Assembly (NCBI GenBank): GCA_963978895.1
Contig: OZ022242.1
Coordinates: 9,139,614 to 9,203,613 of the forward strand
Length of the DNA stretch: 64,000 nucleotides
Direction: 5' to 3'
Source: Erpobdella octoculata
Lineage: Eukaryota > Annelida > Clitellata > Hirudinida > Erpobdellidae
Below are positions 1 to 11,403 of this stretch, piece after piece. Numbering within the stretch: position 1 is the first letter of the stretch; the number at the start of each line of letters is the position of its first letter. The position numbers and the translations under genes were made by a program. Below the pieces are notes generated by a model. It did not search any database, had not been told where the DNA came from, and saw only the letters and a program-made list of their open reading frames with translations.

Positions 1-203
<203 letters not shown>

Positions 204-739
204 TTTCTGATGGCCAATATAGAAGAAGAAAGCCATCGAATTAATTCGAAATAATTAGTACAGTTTTTAGTTTAATAACAATTCATCATGAAAACGTTCA
301 TTAGAAAATGTAACATGATATCGCTTTTTATTTGATTATGCTTGATGGAGTACACTTTGAATTGTTTTAATAGTATTTGAATTTGGTTTAAATTAAATAA
401 ATTGTCAAAATGAAGGTGTTTGTGACCACTCTCGCAAATAGCAGATGTGAGAGAAAAATTGCTCTGCAATGTTATAGTTTCTTTTCACTTATTAATTTTA
501 TAAAAATGTGTATCAAGTAAGATATCAGAACCACTAAAATATCGACACCTCTTGGAACTTATAGATAAATTTTCGAGGGTCAACACATTAACAATGTGAT
601 AAGATTAATTGAAAATAAAGCAAATAGAGTCTAAAGCATTTAATCAACTGAAGTCTCAAAACTCTTAGCTGGATAAACGGTTCAGGACCAAATTAGCACA
701 GGCTGCGGGCCATATTGCCGACGGCCCGGGTGACAAGAA
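204..739. other. AT-rich spacer without recognisable genes
   Basis: I see no exon-like open frame, RNA gene or identifiable repeat here. The short open frames are rich in Phe, Leu, Asn and Ile, as expected from AT-rich noncoding DNA. Confidence 0.6.
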
Positions 740-890
740 CCGACCCGTAGAGCGGGAACGGGAAAGCGACCGGGAACGGGAAAGCGACCGGAAGCGGGAG
801 AGCAAGCGGAGAAGAAAACGGGAGCAACAGAGAAAAACAATAACAAAACCTCTGAAAATCCCGAGTACGCCGTTTACCCGGATAGTTTAT
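740..890 (+). mobile_element. Helitron-like non-autonomous element, 3' part
   Basis: A purine-rich minisatellite of GAGCGGGA/ACGGGAAAGC units is followed by AGAAAAACAATA..AAACCTCT and an end motif resembling CAACGCCGGGTACCCCGCTAG. The same layout recurs at 3078-3290 (minus) and 50222-50630. The CTAG-type end fits a Helitron 3' terminus (CTRR); the class assignment is inference. The bases from 891 to about 1420 hold nothing recognisable. Confidence 0.5.
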
Positions 891-1422
891 AATATAAACC
901 TAATCGTGGATATCCCATTAAAAAATAGGGTCCAGAGGCTGGGTGGGAAAAACGTGGATAATTTTTCACAATTTTCAAATGTCAAAAAACATTTTCACAC
1001 AAAAAAGATTTATGCTTAAATAATATTTGCAGCATTTTATATAACTGTTTTCATGACGTTTCACTGCATGCAGTTATATTATTAAATTGTTTTGCTTGTT
1101 TTAACCACATTGTGTTATTAAAATGTTTCATAATTATTAAAAACATGCCATACGTTTTCTTAAAAAACAAAAAAAATTAAATATAGCATGCTCTTACCAA
1201 AAAACATTTTCGGTTGCCCTTTGACTCTACTACAAAAAAATAACTGTGTCTAGACGTTGCTTTAATTAGTAAAATTAATCGAACTGAATTAATGCAAAAT
1301 CAAATCTATATGAGTTTGAGTTTGTTTATTCAGTTATCAATACATACATAGACAGAACAAAGAAACAATAAAAAATAAATAGTCATTAAAATAGCATGTA
1401 TGATTGATGAAGAGGTGCTGCA

Positions 1423-1790
1423 TCAGGCCCCTCTGTGCTGACGAGTCATACTGCAACAAAGCAGAGCGCGTTGATCTTTGAAGGCATTCACCGAACATGC
1501 GTCCACTGCTTCCTGCGTCAAGGAGTTCCAGCTGAGAGATACTCGATTTGTGGAAAAGTGTTTTCGCTCTTCGCATCCTTTAATTCTTTGTTGTAAAAGA
1601 AGGCAGTTGTGACCTCTTAAACAATAGGATCTGTTAGTTTGCCATGTGGAATGTTTTTGCAATACAAAAAAATCCACTTCATCAATATGAGCCAGTATTT
1701 TGTATTGTTGGATCAGATCGCCTCTAACCCTACTTTATATTAGCTGTTTTCAGGCCGGCAAATTGCCCCGTGATCTAAAAATCAACCCTT
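1423..1790 (-). pseudogene. LINE reverse-transcriptase ORF, C-terminal fragment
   Basis: Reading the minus strand from about 1790 gives a frame beginning RGDLIQQYKIL, then a segment with KHFSTNRVSLSWNSL and VDACSVNAFKD. This is the typical C-terminal signature of CR1/L2/jockey-type non-LTR retrotransposon polyproteins (R-GDL-YKI...FFS-RV-WN-LP--VV-A-SVN-FK). The RT catalytic core is absent, so this is a 5'-truncated dead copy. The following 90 bases are AT-rich and may be its 3' tail. Confidence 0.75.
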
Positions 1791-1986
1791 CAGTTTTCAA
1801 TCTATCTTTCTTCAGTTAGATGCGGAAAATTTCATTGTACACAACGTTTCAGGTGAATTCCCGAGCATCATGCAGCATATGGCCTTGCTCGTGTGATTGA
1901 GATATTTTAACTTTGGTATTGGCGCCATCTCAAGCACGTGAGGCGACATAAAATAACTATGGAAATGATAAAATTACTCTTTTGAT

Positions 1987-2290
1987 ATCTACATACATAA
2001 TATCCTATGTCTGTATGTATGTTAGCAATTTTGCATAACACGGCGGCCGCGGTTGTCAGCAGTCAGCAGTTGCTGAAATCAGTGCGCTCAGGCGTGGAAT
2101 AAAAGTTATTACGCAGTTGTATACTGAGAGAAAGTGTTTGAAGGAATAGGAACGAGAAAGCATGTGGGAACGAAAGAGCGAGCGGAAGCAGTAGAACGAG
2201 AGGGAAAACGATCGGGAGCGGGAGAACAAGAAAGGAAGGAAACGGGAGCGAGAGAAAAAACGATAGAGAAACATTTAAAAATATATACAT
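1987..2290 (+). mobile_element. Helitron-like element, 5' end plus minisatellite
   Basis: Begins TCTACATACATAAT.TCCTATG and TATGTTAGCAATTTTGCATA, a start shared almost base for base with 17067-17200. It then enters the GAGCGGGA purine-rich repeat seen in the other copies. A TC start and CTAG end in the family fit a Helitron, but no Rep/Hel coding sequence is present, so it would be non-autonomous. The overlapping open frames on both strands (Arg/Glu-rich or Phe/Ser-rich) are products of the minisatellite. Confidence 0.55.
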
Positions 2291-2344
2291 GTACACTGTT
2301 CACTTTTTTGTGTGTCTTTCCTGTACTGAATTTTGAAACATAAA

Positions 2345-3077
2345 CACTCACTAAACTTGACTAAACTTGACTAAACACATCAAATGACAGCCTATCACGC
2401 CTTTCCGTCTTTCCAATGTTTCTTAAACCACCTTCCTCATTCCCCGGTATAGTTCACTTCACAAACAAGTTGGAGGTTGACCACCCAACGTCCGATTTAA
2501 ACATAAACAACTGCTGGCATCAGAACCTATAATATATAGGATATATTTTTGTTATTGCATAATAATAAAAAAGTCATGGAAATGATTATTAGCAATGAAC
2601 TAATATTTATTTTATTTTATTTTAGCTCAAACTCAAGCGGTCGTAAAATCTTGATTTTCCAGCAGCTTGACCCCATCTCAGATGATTTGTTTTTTTTTCA
2701 GTTTCTTTTTTGTGAGCAATTAATATTTTAACAATTTTTATTTTATCGGACAAGAAAGCGGATATTGGATTAATAATGTGGCATGGTAAACACGGAGACA
2801 CGGTAAGAAAAGAGTTTGATTAATGCAGGAAATCTTCTGAGCACTCACTTCCTTCTTGCGTATCGCAGGGTCAACATTGGTAATGTCTGTCTATGGCTCA
2901 GAAATGCTCGTCATAATTAGCTTCACGTTTTACACATTTTCTATCAATGGAAATAACAAAATTAGTTTCTAAAGTATTATATGATTAGAAACACTTCAAT
3001 TTTTTTATTCATGTTTCAATACAGAAACTAATATTTACTGAGTTTGAATTTATAGTTCGTTCATTAAAAATAGATCT
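2345..3077. other. AT-rich spacer
   Basis: No gene seen. A short tandem of ACTAAACTTG lies at about 2350-2375. The rest is unstructured AT-rich sequence. Confidence 0.55.
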
Positions 3078-3292
3078 AACTAGCGGGGTACCCGGCGTTG
3101 CTTGGGGTTTTTAGATGTTTTTCTATCGTTTTTCTCACTCGCTCCCGTTTCCTTCCCCGTTTGCTCTCCCTGTCGCTTTCCCGCCTTCAGCTGCTTTTCC
3201 GTTCCCACTTGCCTTCCCGTTCCCGTTTCCGCTCATTTTTCAATTCCTGTTTCCGCTCGCTCTCCCGCTTACGTTCTCGTTATTTTGTGACC
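3078..3292 (-). mobile_element. Helitron-like element, 3' end copy (minus)
   Basis: On the plus strand it reads CTAGCGGGGTACCCGGCGTTG, then AGATGTTTTTCTATCGTTTTTC and a pyrimidine-rich CGCTCCCGTTTCC repeat. This is the reverse complement of the 740-890 arrangement and the best-preserved end motif in the window. The Phe/Pro-rich plus-strand open frames here are shadows of the minisatellite. Confidence 0.55.
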
Positions 3293-3417
3293 GATTTCAA
3301 TTTTTTTTCACTATAATTTTCCCATTGACTCTCAAGGTTGTGTAAAAATTTCAAACGGTGTAGCATTGCATAAAGGACATACATACAGACAGACAGTCAT
3401 TTATATATATAACGGCG

Positions 3418-3700
3418 TATGCGGCGTTTTACGGCGCCGCAGTCAGCCCCTCATACTACTCGCTAGCTCCACAAGCGCACAAAGGACTTTAACCCCCAAC
3501 CGAAGTTGGTACCCATTTATGTCATTTACCGACCACCACAGGACGAAACGCTGAGTTGACGTGAGCACATGTGAGTTAGTGAGTTAGCTTCTTGCTCAAG
3601 GAAATTACGCGCCCGACCAGAAATCGAACCCAGGTCCTCCGACTCTCAAAACTGGTGTCTATACTACTACTAGTAGTCTACTAGACCAACACGTCTCACG
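3418..3700 (-). mobile_element. tRNA-derived SINE, family C (minus)
   Basis: The minus strand begins GACGTGTTGGTCTAGTAGAC, has a B-box-like GGTTCGATTTC and continues through GTCAACTCAGCGTTTCGTCC to a GC-rich end with GGCGCCGTAAAACGCCGCAT. It matches the plus-strand copy at 8643-8905 along most of its length. The internal split-promoter layout is that of a tRNA-headed SINE; it is not a functional tRNA gene. Confidence 0.7.
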
Positions 3701-3705
3701 TATGC

Positions 3706-4645
3706 TGAGATTACACACAGAGATTGGCGGAAGTACTTTTTTTGTAACATAGTAGTCCAATAAAGTAACAGATTGCCACAGTATGTAGATCCTCAGATAT
3801 CTGCTCGAGATAGTTTTACTTTCAAGCGATTGCTGGATGTTTTTTGGGGTAAAAGAGTTTATAAATTGTGATGTTTTTTTGTGTTTGTTCTTCGATTGCA
3901 ATGTGGGTCGTATTTGTTTTCGATTTATATTTTTGTTTGGTTTGTGTAATTTAGGCAAAAAGTAATATTACTTAATAAAAATAACTCGTTTGAGACTTAC
4001 TTCTTGCATCTAAATAATATATGGTTAAAATAAACAGTGACTTCAGAATGAAAGAGAGAGCACAATACAAAAAAATGCGAATATAGGAATATGTAATAAG
4101 CAAAATAATTTAAATGAAAATTTTAAGTCAATAACTGAATACTAATTTTAATTTAAACTTCTAGATTGAGTTTTACTAAAACACAAAGTTAATTATTCAA
4201 TCAATTAATTTTAAACAAAAAAACTGAGATAGAATTATGGCAAAAACCTAATTATTCAAACTTTCCTAAATTATACTTATTATTAAACAGTTGATAATTT
4301 AAACCTAATTATTCAAACCTTCCTGATCTAAACTAGAACTTAATCATACATGCTTTTCTGATTTCCTCTGACCAAAAATATTTATCTTCTCAAAATTTAT
4401 ACAAAAAACTCTGTAAAATTAAAAAATTACAAAAATAAACAGCTATCTAGATTTTAAAAAAACTTCAATGCAAAAAATCAGAATGAAGCTGCCCACAAAC
4501 CCATCGTTTCCGGAAAATCAAAACAAAACTTTAAAGACAATCATAATGTAAACTGTAAAACTGGAAAATAAACCGTGAACAGTTTTTGTATAGTTTGTTT
4601 ATAAAACGATTTGTTTCAATTTTGTTTTTTTAAGGCCTATAAATA
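3706..4645. other. AT-rich spacer
   Basis: About 940 bases of roughly 75-80% A+T with no exon or repeat I can name. A 99-codon minus-strand open frame at 3659-3958 runs into the SINE and has no protein-like composition. Confidence 0.55.
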
Positions 4646-4854
4646 GATAGATACATACATACATTTATTAAATCTTTATCTAAACTTCACTGTGTTTGCC
4701 TGATTGTTTGAGGCATGGATATCTTGAACCATGCTAGGGGAGGCTTTGACGCTAAAAATAACATACTTCCCGTCATCCAATCAAACTAAAAATTTTTGTA
4801 ATAAATTTTGACAGAAACAATCCTATTACATTTTAAAGAATGAAATAAAATGTG

Positions 4855-5118
4855 ACAATTTATAGAGCGCCTCCTACAGATCCGTGGCACTGATTTTTTA
4901 CATACCCAACAGAGAAACGATTTTTTGACAATGTTTGACGTGGTGTTAAACCTAAGCCACGAAGGAAGGGTCCTTGCAGAGGCAGCCATTTATAGGCGTC
5001 TACCCATTTAGCAAATGCGAGTGAACTTGCTTGAGGGAGTTACTCTCATGACGTCGGTGAGGCTCGAACTGCCGATCTTACGATAAACAGGCGGACGCAC
5101 TGCCGCTCTGCCACCAGC
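4855..5118 (-). mobile_element. tRNA-derived SINE, family B (minus)
   Basis: The minus strand starts GAGGCGCTGGTGGCAGAGCG (A-box region) and carries GGCAGTTCGAGCCTC (B box). It ends in a tail reading GGGTATGTAAAAAATCAGTG ... GGCGCTCTATAAA. A second copy of the head is at 56800-56950. The tail is shared with SINE family A although the heads differ. Confidence 0.7.
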
Positions 5119-5144
5119 GCCTCTTAAACCGCTAGGTTCTCCAA

Positions 5145-5230
5145 TAACATGTGCTGTGTGAGTGTGAATCAAACCGTGAAACTTTTACATTCAATGCTAA
5201 CATTCTACCAACTCAGCTAACCTAGCACCA
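5145..5230 (-). mobile_element. SINE family A, degraded head
   Basis: Minus strand GGTTAGCTGAGTTGGTAGAA then CATTGAATGTAAAAG and GGTTTGATTC: a diverged copy of the tRNA-like head seen intact at 5350-5528. Confidence 0.6.
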
Positions 5231-5349
5231 CGTTTCTTTTAATCCCTAAAAAAACAAAAATAATTTTCTGCTATAATAAAGTTAGTTAACAACATACCAA
5301 GAGATAACAATAAAATTCTAAAACTATCTTTTTTCTTTTTTTTTCTTTT

Positions 5350-5528
5350 TTTATAGAGCGCCTTTTCCGCTTTGTTCAAAGGCGCTGTTCTTTTACATGC
5401 CCCACGAAGAGAACGATTTTACCCGCTAAGTTTTCCGTTGACATGGGCTACTAGGCAGTGAGTGGGAGTCGAACCGTGAAGCTTTCACATTCAAGGCTAA
5501 CGCTCTACCAACTCAGCTAACCTAGCAC
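5350..5528 (-). mobile_element. tRNA-derived SINE, family A (minus)
   Basis: The minus strand has A box TTAGCTGAGTTGGTAGAG and B box GGTTCGACTCC, a body, and a tail GGGCATGTAAAAGAACAGCG ... GGCGCTCTATAAA. Copies occur at 18461-18640 (minus) and a head-only piece at 18741-18800 (plus). Confidence 0.8.
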
Positions 5529-5870
5529 CTATGAATATGAACATGAACATGAGTCGCATTGTTTTATATTTTGGAATGCAACCCACGTTTTTATAGTTAT
5601 AGATTTTTAATGTTAGCTCTTAGCATGTTTGTTAACCAATTTTATGTTGCCAAATAATTATTTTTGCCTTTTAAGTGCGTAAGAGAAACGTGGTTTTTAT
5701 AAAGTTTTTAAATATTTTTTACAAGTAATACCCCAAAATTGACTAATTTTTTAAAATTTCAACATGTTTGTATTGTTTTGTAATTGCACTATTGCACTAT
5801 TGTTTTGTAATTGCAGTGCTACAGGGTTACGCAAAGTGTTAACTACATACAGTTGATGTTGATGATATTG

Positions 5871-6102
<232 letters not shown>

Positions 6103-6290
6103 GCATACGTATCAGATTGATTTATTCAAAAAAGTCAAAGATAATATTTACATAGCAAAAACGAAAAATTTATTTTAACAAGTTTTTTTTTCAACGTTAG
6201 TGCTTAAATGAAAAACTGAAATTTTTCGAATTGAAGAGACTTCTGTCGCAATATGAGCAATCTCCTTGCCATCCCCCAAGGACAATTTCC

Positions 6291-6396
6291 CCTATAAAAG
6301 GCGAACTTTTTAGACGACCAGACCACGCAGGGGCTTCAATCAACTGACGACGTAACTCCTGGAATGATATTTTGTTCCATCTGGACTACTTCAACC
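6291..6396 (+). promoter_or_regulatory. TATA promoter and 5' UTR exon of the peptide gene
   Basis: CTATAAAAGG at 6292-6301 is a near-perfect TATA box. Transcription would start near 6323. A GC-richer segment then ends at a strong donor ACC/GTGAGT at 6397. The next acceptor, TTTCCAG at 6949, is 3 nt before the first ATG. The 5' UTR contains TGACGACGTAA, which has CREB-type half sites; that reading is speculative. Confidence 0.6.
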
Positions 6397-6952
6397 GTGA
6401 GTTAAACTTTTATCATATTTTTTGACAAATATTGACCGTAATTAATTACTTTTAAAAACAATCTTTCTAATCAGATATTAAAATATTTAGTTAACACAGC
6501 TTCGTATAAAAACAGCAACAAACTCAAATACGCAAAAATTTTAGCTGATTTATTTATTTTGAAAAATTTATGTTTAATTACAATTTCTTAAGTTTTTACG
6601 TTTAGTTCCGGTTTCTATCATAATATTCCAAAAATTTGTTTGTACCTACCAAGCCAGAAAATTTAGTTGTTGTAACCTTTTGTAATAATTCGGTGATTTG
6701 TATAATAATTGACAACAAAAACTGAAACAAAGCATAACTGAGTTTTTCAATTTTGTTAGTTAGCAAAATACAAGAATGTTTAATAAACTTGATAAGCAAT
6801 TTTATGTTTTTGATGAGCAAGCAAAATGGGAAGAGTTTTAAAACTGCAGGCTCAACTACCAATTTAAGCAATTTTAATTTTATTAGAATTGTTTTTAATT
6901 AGCAAGTTATTATTCACATTTTATAATTATTTAATAATTTCTTTTCCAGAAA

Positions 6953-7247
6953 ATGTTTTTCGCTGGATTTCTCCTGCTCTCAGTAATGGCAAATTTTTTC
7001 ATCGAAACAACGCCCGAACAGATCGACACTTACTCACCAGATGAAGGTACACAGCAGTTAATAAATAAATAATCATATAATACAATATTCGCTTTCTAAC
7101 AAACGAAAAAGTAGAAAAAATATTTTTGCAGCGGCCAATCCATGGCGGAACAACTTTTTAAACATTTACGGCACAGGTCTCCCAAACCCTTACCAGTCCC
7201 CTCCCGTCACCTTCCCATCTCCCCGCCCTTACTCGTTTTTCAATTAG
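6953..7247 (+). CDS. Same peptide gene, short isoform with proximal last exon
   Basis: The signal-peptide exon 6953-7046 can also splice to 7132-7247 (acceptor TATTTTTGCAG), again in phase 1, to give 69 aa. The alternative tail begins AANPWRNNFLNIYGTGLPNP and ends SPRPYSFFN-stop. It is Pro-, Asn- and Tyr-rich and has no dibasic site or amide donor. The exon is clearly GC-richer than its surroundings, and a poly(A) signal AATAAA follows at 7361. It thus looks like a genuine alternative 3'-terminal exon sharing promoter and signal peptide with the amidated-peptide form. Without RNA evidence I cannot exclude that it is the only product or a relic. Confidence 0.62.
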
Positions 7248-9191
7248 CATAGCTTTAACCGCTGCTTGACCTACAAGCGTATACTTGATTAGGATATTGT
7301 CATTCATTTTGAATTAAATTGGCACAGTGTATATTTCCATTGCACCATTTATTAAGATCTAATAAAGATTGATAAGATTTTTTTATATTTCTGTATTGAT
7401 CGAAGATTCCATTTCCACCTCTTTATTTTCTTTCCTGTCTGAATTTCTCTTAAATTTATCTGGAATCTTTATTTTAAAATAACATCAAGTGTAATCAAGT
7501 TTAATTTTTCAAAGCGTATGATAATGAGATCGTGTTGAAGAAATCGAGTTGAAAGATTTTTTTACTAACATAATTTTATTTGCTTAAAGTTTTCATTAAA
7601 ATCAATTACTTGTGTGAGGTAAAATCGACATCACCAGTAGATTAGATTTTAAAATATGAAGACACTCGAAGATTAGTAGCGCTAAAATTAGATCATAAAT
7701 CTCACTGGAGCTACTTCAGATGGTGCGCCCATATATAAAAAAAAGACAACAGAAATCGTTTCTTTAATTTTTTTGCAATAAAACTTAAAAAAAGTTATTA
7801 TTAAAACTCGAACAAAATAAATAAAAAAAAGCAAACAACAACCGCAAGACAACAATACACTTCGACAACAAAAAAGCCGATGTCGTCATGGAGAGGAAAT
7901 CAAACTTTACGACATTAAATGTGAACCAGCGCACCACCGGATAATAAACAAGTGTTGATCGAATTTATATTGATGGCATTAATTTCTATCAATTATTCCG
8001 CTAAAGTGGAACGAATCGTTAATTTAAGAAAAACTGTCAGACACCTTTGATTTATTAATTGCACTGTCTTATGAGAATTATTAATTTATGGCGACAGATT
8101 CAACTCCGCCTTGCTTTTGCAAGCCAGTCCCAAGCCTGGAGAAAGGAGGAGGGAAAAGTTAAAAGGATCAAATTATGATCCACGACTGGAAGTACTTAGG
8201 TGCTTCTGACACAGCCGTTTCAGTCTTAAAACACTTGGTGTAAAGGACTATAAACTATTATAAAAAAAAAAAAAAAAAAATGGCGACAGATTAATTTGTA
8301 TTTACTTGTTGCGGCAGTGATTTGACTTGTGAGATAGTACCTAATATAAATAATGCAAAAATACAACGATTGTTTGTTTAGTTAAATGTCTGCGTGTATC
8401 GATCGTATAAAGGTTTTCTTGCTGGAAAATTTTGATGCCTCGTTTTACCCTATAGAGAAAATAGCATAACGCTAATTACAACCAAAAGCTCAAAATAATT
8501 ACAAAAGTCAAACGGTTAACAAGCTGGCGTATTTTTGAAGAGATCACATCAACGATCCATCCCGAACGCAAAATTGAGAAAAAGTTTATCTTATATTAGT
8601 TTTAAATGCATTTTATTCAATTTTATTTCTTATTTTATTCTGTTGAGACGTGTTGGTCTTGTGGTTTAGACACCGCACTGGATATCCGGAGTACCCGGGT
8701 TCGATTCCAGGTTCGGGCACGTAATATCTTTGAGAAAGAATCCAAATTGCTTGTGTTCACGTCAACTCAGCGTTTCATCCTTTAATGGTTGATAAATAAT
8801 GAGTACTAACTTCGGTTAGGGGTTAAAGTCCTTTGTGCGGTCGTGGAGCTAGCGGGTAATATGAGGGGCTGTCAGCGGCGCCGTAAGCACCGCATACGCT
8901 AGTCTTATCTGTAAGCTGCCAACATTCGTTCTGCATCCCGCGGTGACCTGGTCGTCCCGCGGTTCCACCTTGAAAGGTTTGGTTGACGTTCCTTTGTTGT
9001 CGCGGCCCCTTTCTGGAATTCCCTATACTTGAATGTCCGAATGACAACCAAACTTGATAAGTTTAAAAAAGGCCTCAAGACTTACCTGATGCGGCAAGAG
9101 TAACGGCGCCTCTGAGGTTTCCCAATACAAGAGTGCGCCCTATAAATGTTTTACTACTACTACTACTACTACTGCAACTACAACAACATCA

Positions 9192-9262
<71 letters not shown>

Positions 9263-11345
9263 ATTGTAAAACTCCCTTTAAGTAACATTGTTATTCACGG
9301 GGCTATATAAATTAGGCCATTGCGGTTTGACAACGGCTAGAATAAAGATTGAAATTTTTTTATCAGTTTTCATGCAATCTGATAGATGTGTGTGGCAGTA
9401 ATGCTAGGGAACGCTGTCCTTCCGGTGGAACTGACTAACAACGATAGACTATTTGGTTATAATAATCAAGAATTCAGCTGATTAAGAACGATAATTGAAA
9501 TAGTTATGACTAATAAGTTAAATAAATATAAGCGTAAAAATAATTAATTTCCTATTACTCACAAATCCTGTTGAATAGTTTTGTCTTGTTTGAACTGCGA
9601 CGGCGAGAAAAAAATTGCTGCCTTTCCGTTATTGAAATATTTCAAAGCGTAGAAATGAGATATTAATTTTTTATATTTTAGATTCACTGCTATTTTGTTT
9701 TAATTTTTCAACTTTCGATTTTTATTTGCTGCTTCATTAGCGATTTTTGATTTTACTTAAAGTGAATTACTTGAAATATAAAAAAAATTATTTTTAAAAT
9801 CTGTCGCTCTTTGTATGAGACAATTTATCTACAATTTTGTATTATCTTGGCACACTCGGTTGCAATAAAATATTGAAAGATTCAGACGATTCCCAACTGA
9901 CCTGAATGCCAAGTAACAGCCGTTTTGACAAAGTTCAATAAGATAACGTTTTAATGTTATAACTTATAATTTTTCTGGCTTTATTTTTCTTCATAATTTT
10001 CAAATGTATCGCTTTGTATTATTACAACGTTATTTTTTTTAATTTACTGCGATATTTTTTTCATTCACCACCTTTTTGTTTTTATCCACCACCTTTTTGT
10101 TTTTATCCACCACCATTTTGTTTTCATTCACCGCCAATTTGTTTTTATTTACCGCCATCTTGTTTTCATTAACCACCATTTTGTTTTCATTAACCGTTTT
10201 GTTTTTATACACCACCACTTTGTTTTTATTTACCACCACTGTTTTCATTCACCACAATTTTGTTTTCATTCACCGCCAATTTGTTTTCATTCACCACCAT
10301 TTTGTTTTCATTCACCACCATCTTGTTTCAAATTAACTCAATTTTATTTTAATTGGCTACCTTTTTTTTAAAACATAACGCCAGCTGTTCTTGATCTTAC
10401 AACCGACCGCTAAAATTTCAAGAAAATACAGCACGTGTTTTTATTTTCATATAGTTGTTAACATATTTTTATTTTTTTTTAAATGAAAACATTTTTGCAC
10501 ATTTTAACTTCGTTCATTTTGACAATATTTAACGTCGCCTGCATAAAATCGCCGATATTTTTTATAAACTAATTTTTTCAACACTAAAGTTGTAGCAAAT
10601 ATTTAGCAGACACGATAAGATTTGTCCCGAATTTATGAGAAAAAGATTTAAATAGCTCCAGTAATCTTCAAATCTGATATAGACTTCTTTACCAGGTTTT
10701 CCTAATGCGAAACCTCACGTCGACTAGCGATGAATCCTCAGTTATCGCGTCATAACTTATCTGCAAAAATGCCGATGCACTTCTTTTGTTGTATATATTA
10801 TGGAATCATTTGTCCTGAAATGTGAATAAATGTTGGTTGCAAATTTACTTAGCACAATGGCTGGCATTTTAACACGACTATACATATGAGTTCGAGGCCT
10901 TTTGTTAGACGATGCTCCAAAACGAAGAATGAAGAATCAGGAAACTCTCAATGTCAAACTTTTATTATTTCTAACATGATTTTTAAGTGCAAAGGTTGTA
11001 GTCTGTCATTCTTGCGTTGCAAGCGGCGACACTATGGAATCGTGCTAATATTAATCAACACGCACAAGAAGGTGAGAACGTAAATAGAGCTGATATTCAG
11101 TTCTTAAGTAAGATTGGGTAGGTTACATTTAGTATGTAAATAACGAAGCAATATGAGAAGTGAGGATGGCGCCAGTGAACGTAACGAGGAGAAACAGCAG
11201 TGGGACTGACACAGGAGCGAGCGTCGGACAATTTTTTCAGCATCAAAATTCATCACAAGTTTATTCCATGCAATTATAATGGAGTGAAAAATATGCAATT
11301 TTTTTTTCATTTAAAACAGTGAACAGCATCCCCAAGAGATGCGTG

Positions 11346-11403
<58 letters not shown>

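Noticed and set aside
3659..3958. 99-codon minus-strand open frame
   Set aside because: It runs from AT-rich sequence into SINE C and has no motif or splice context.
5350..5528. Possible functional tRNA genes at A/B-box sites (also 8643, 18461, 56900)
   Set aside because: No cloverleaf with paired acceptor stem closes around the boxes; each continues into a repeated SINE body.
10039..10336. Repetitive protein gene on either strand
   Set aside because: Pure 21-bp minisatellite within an intron, with no start or splice context.
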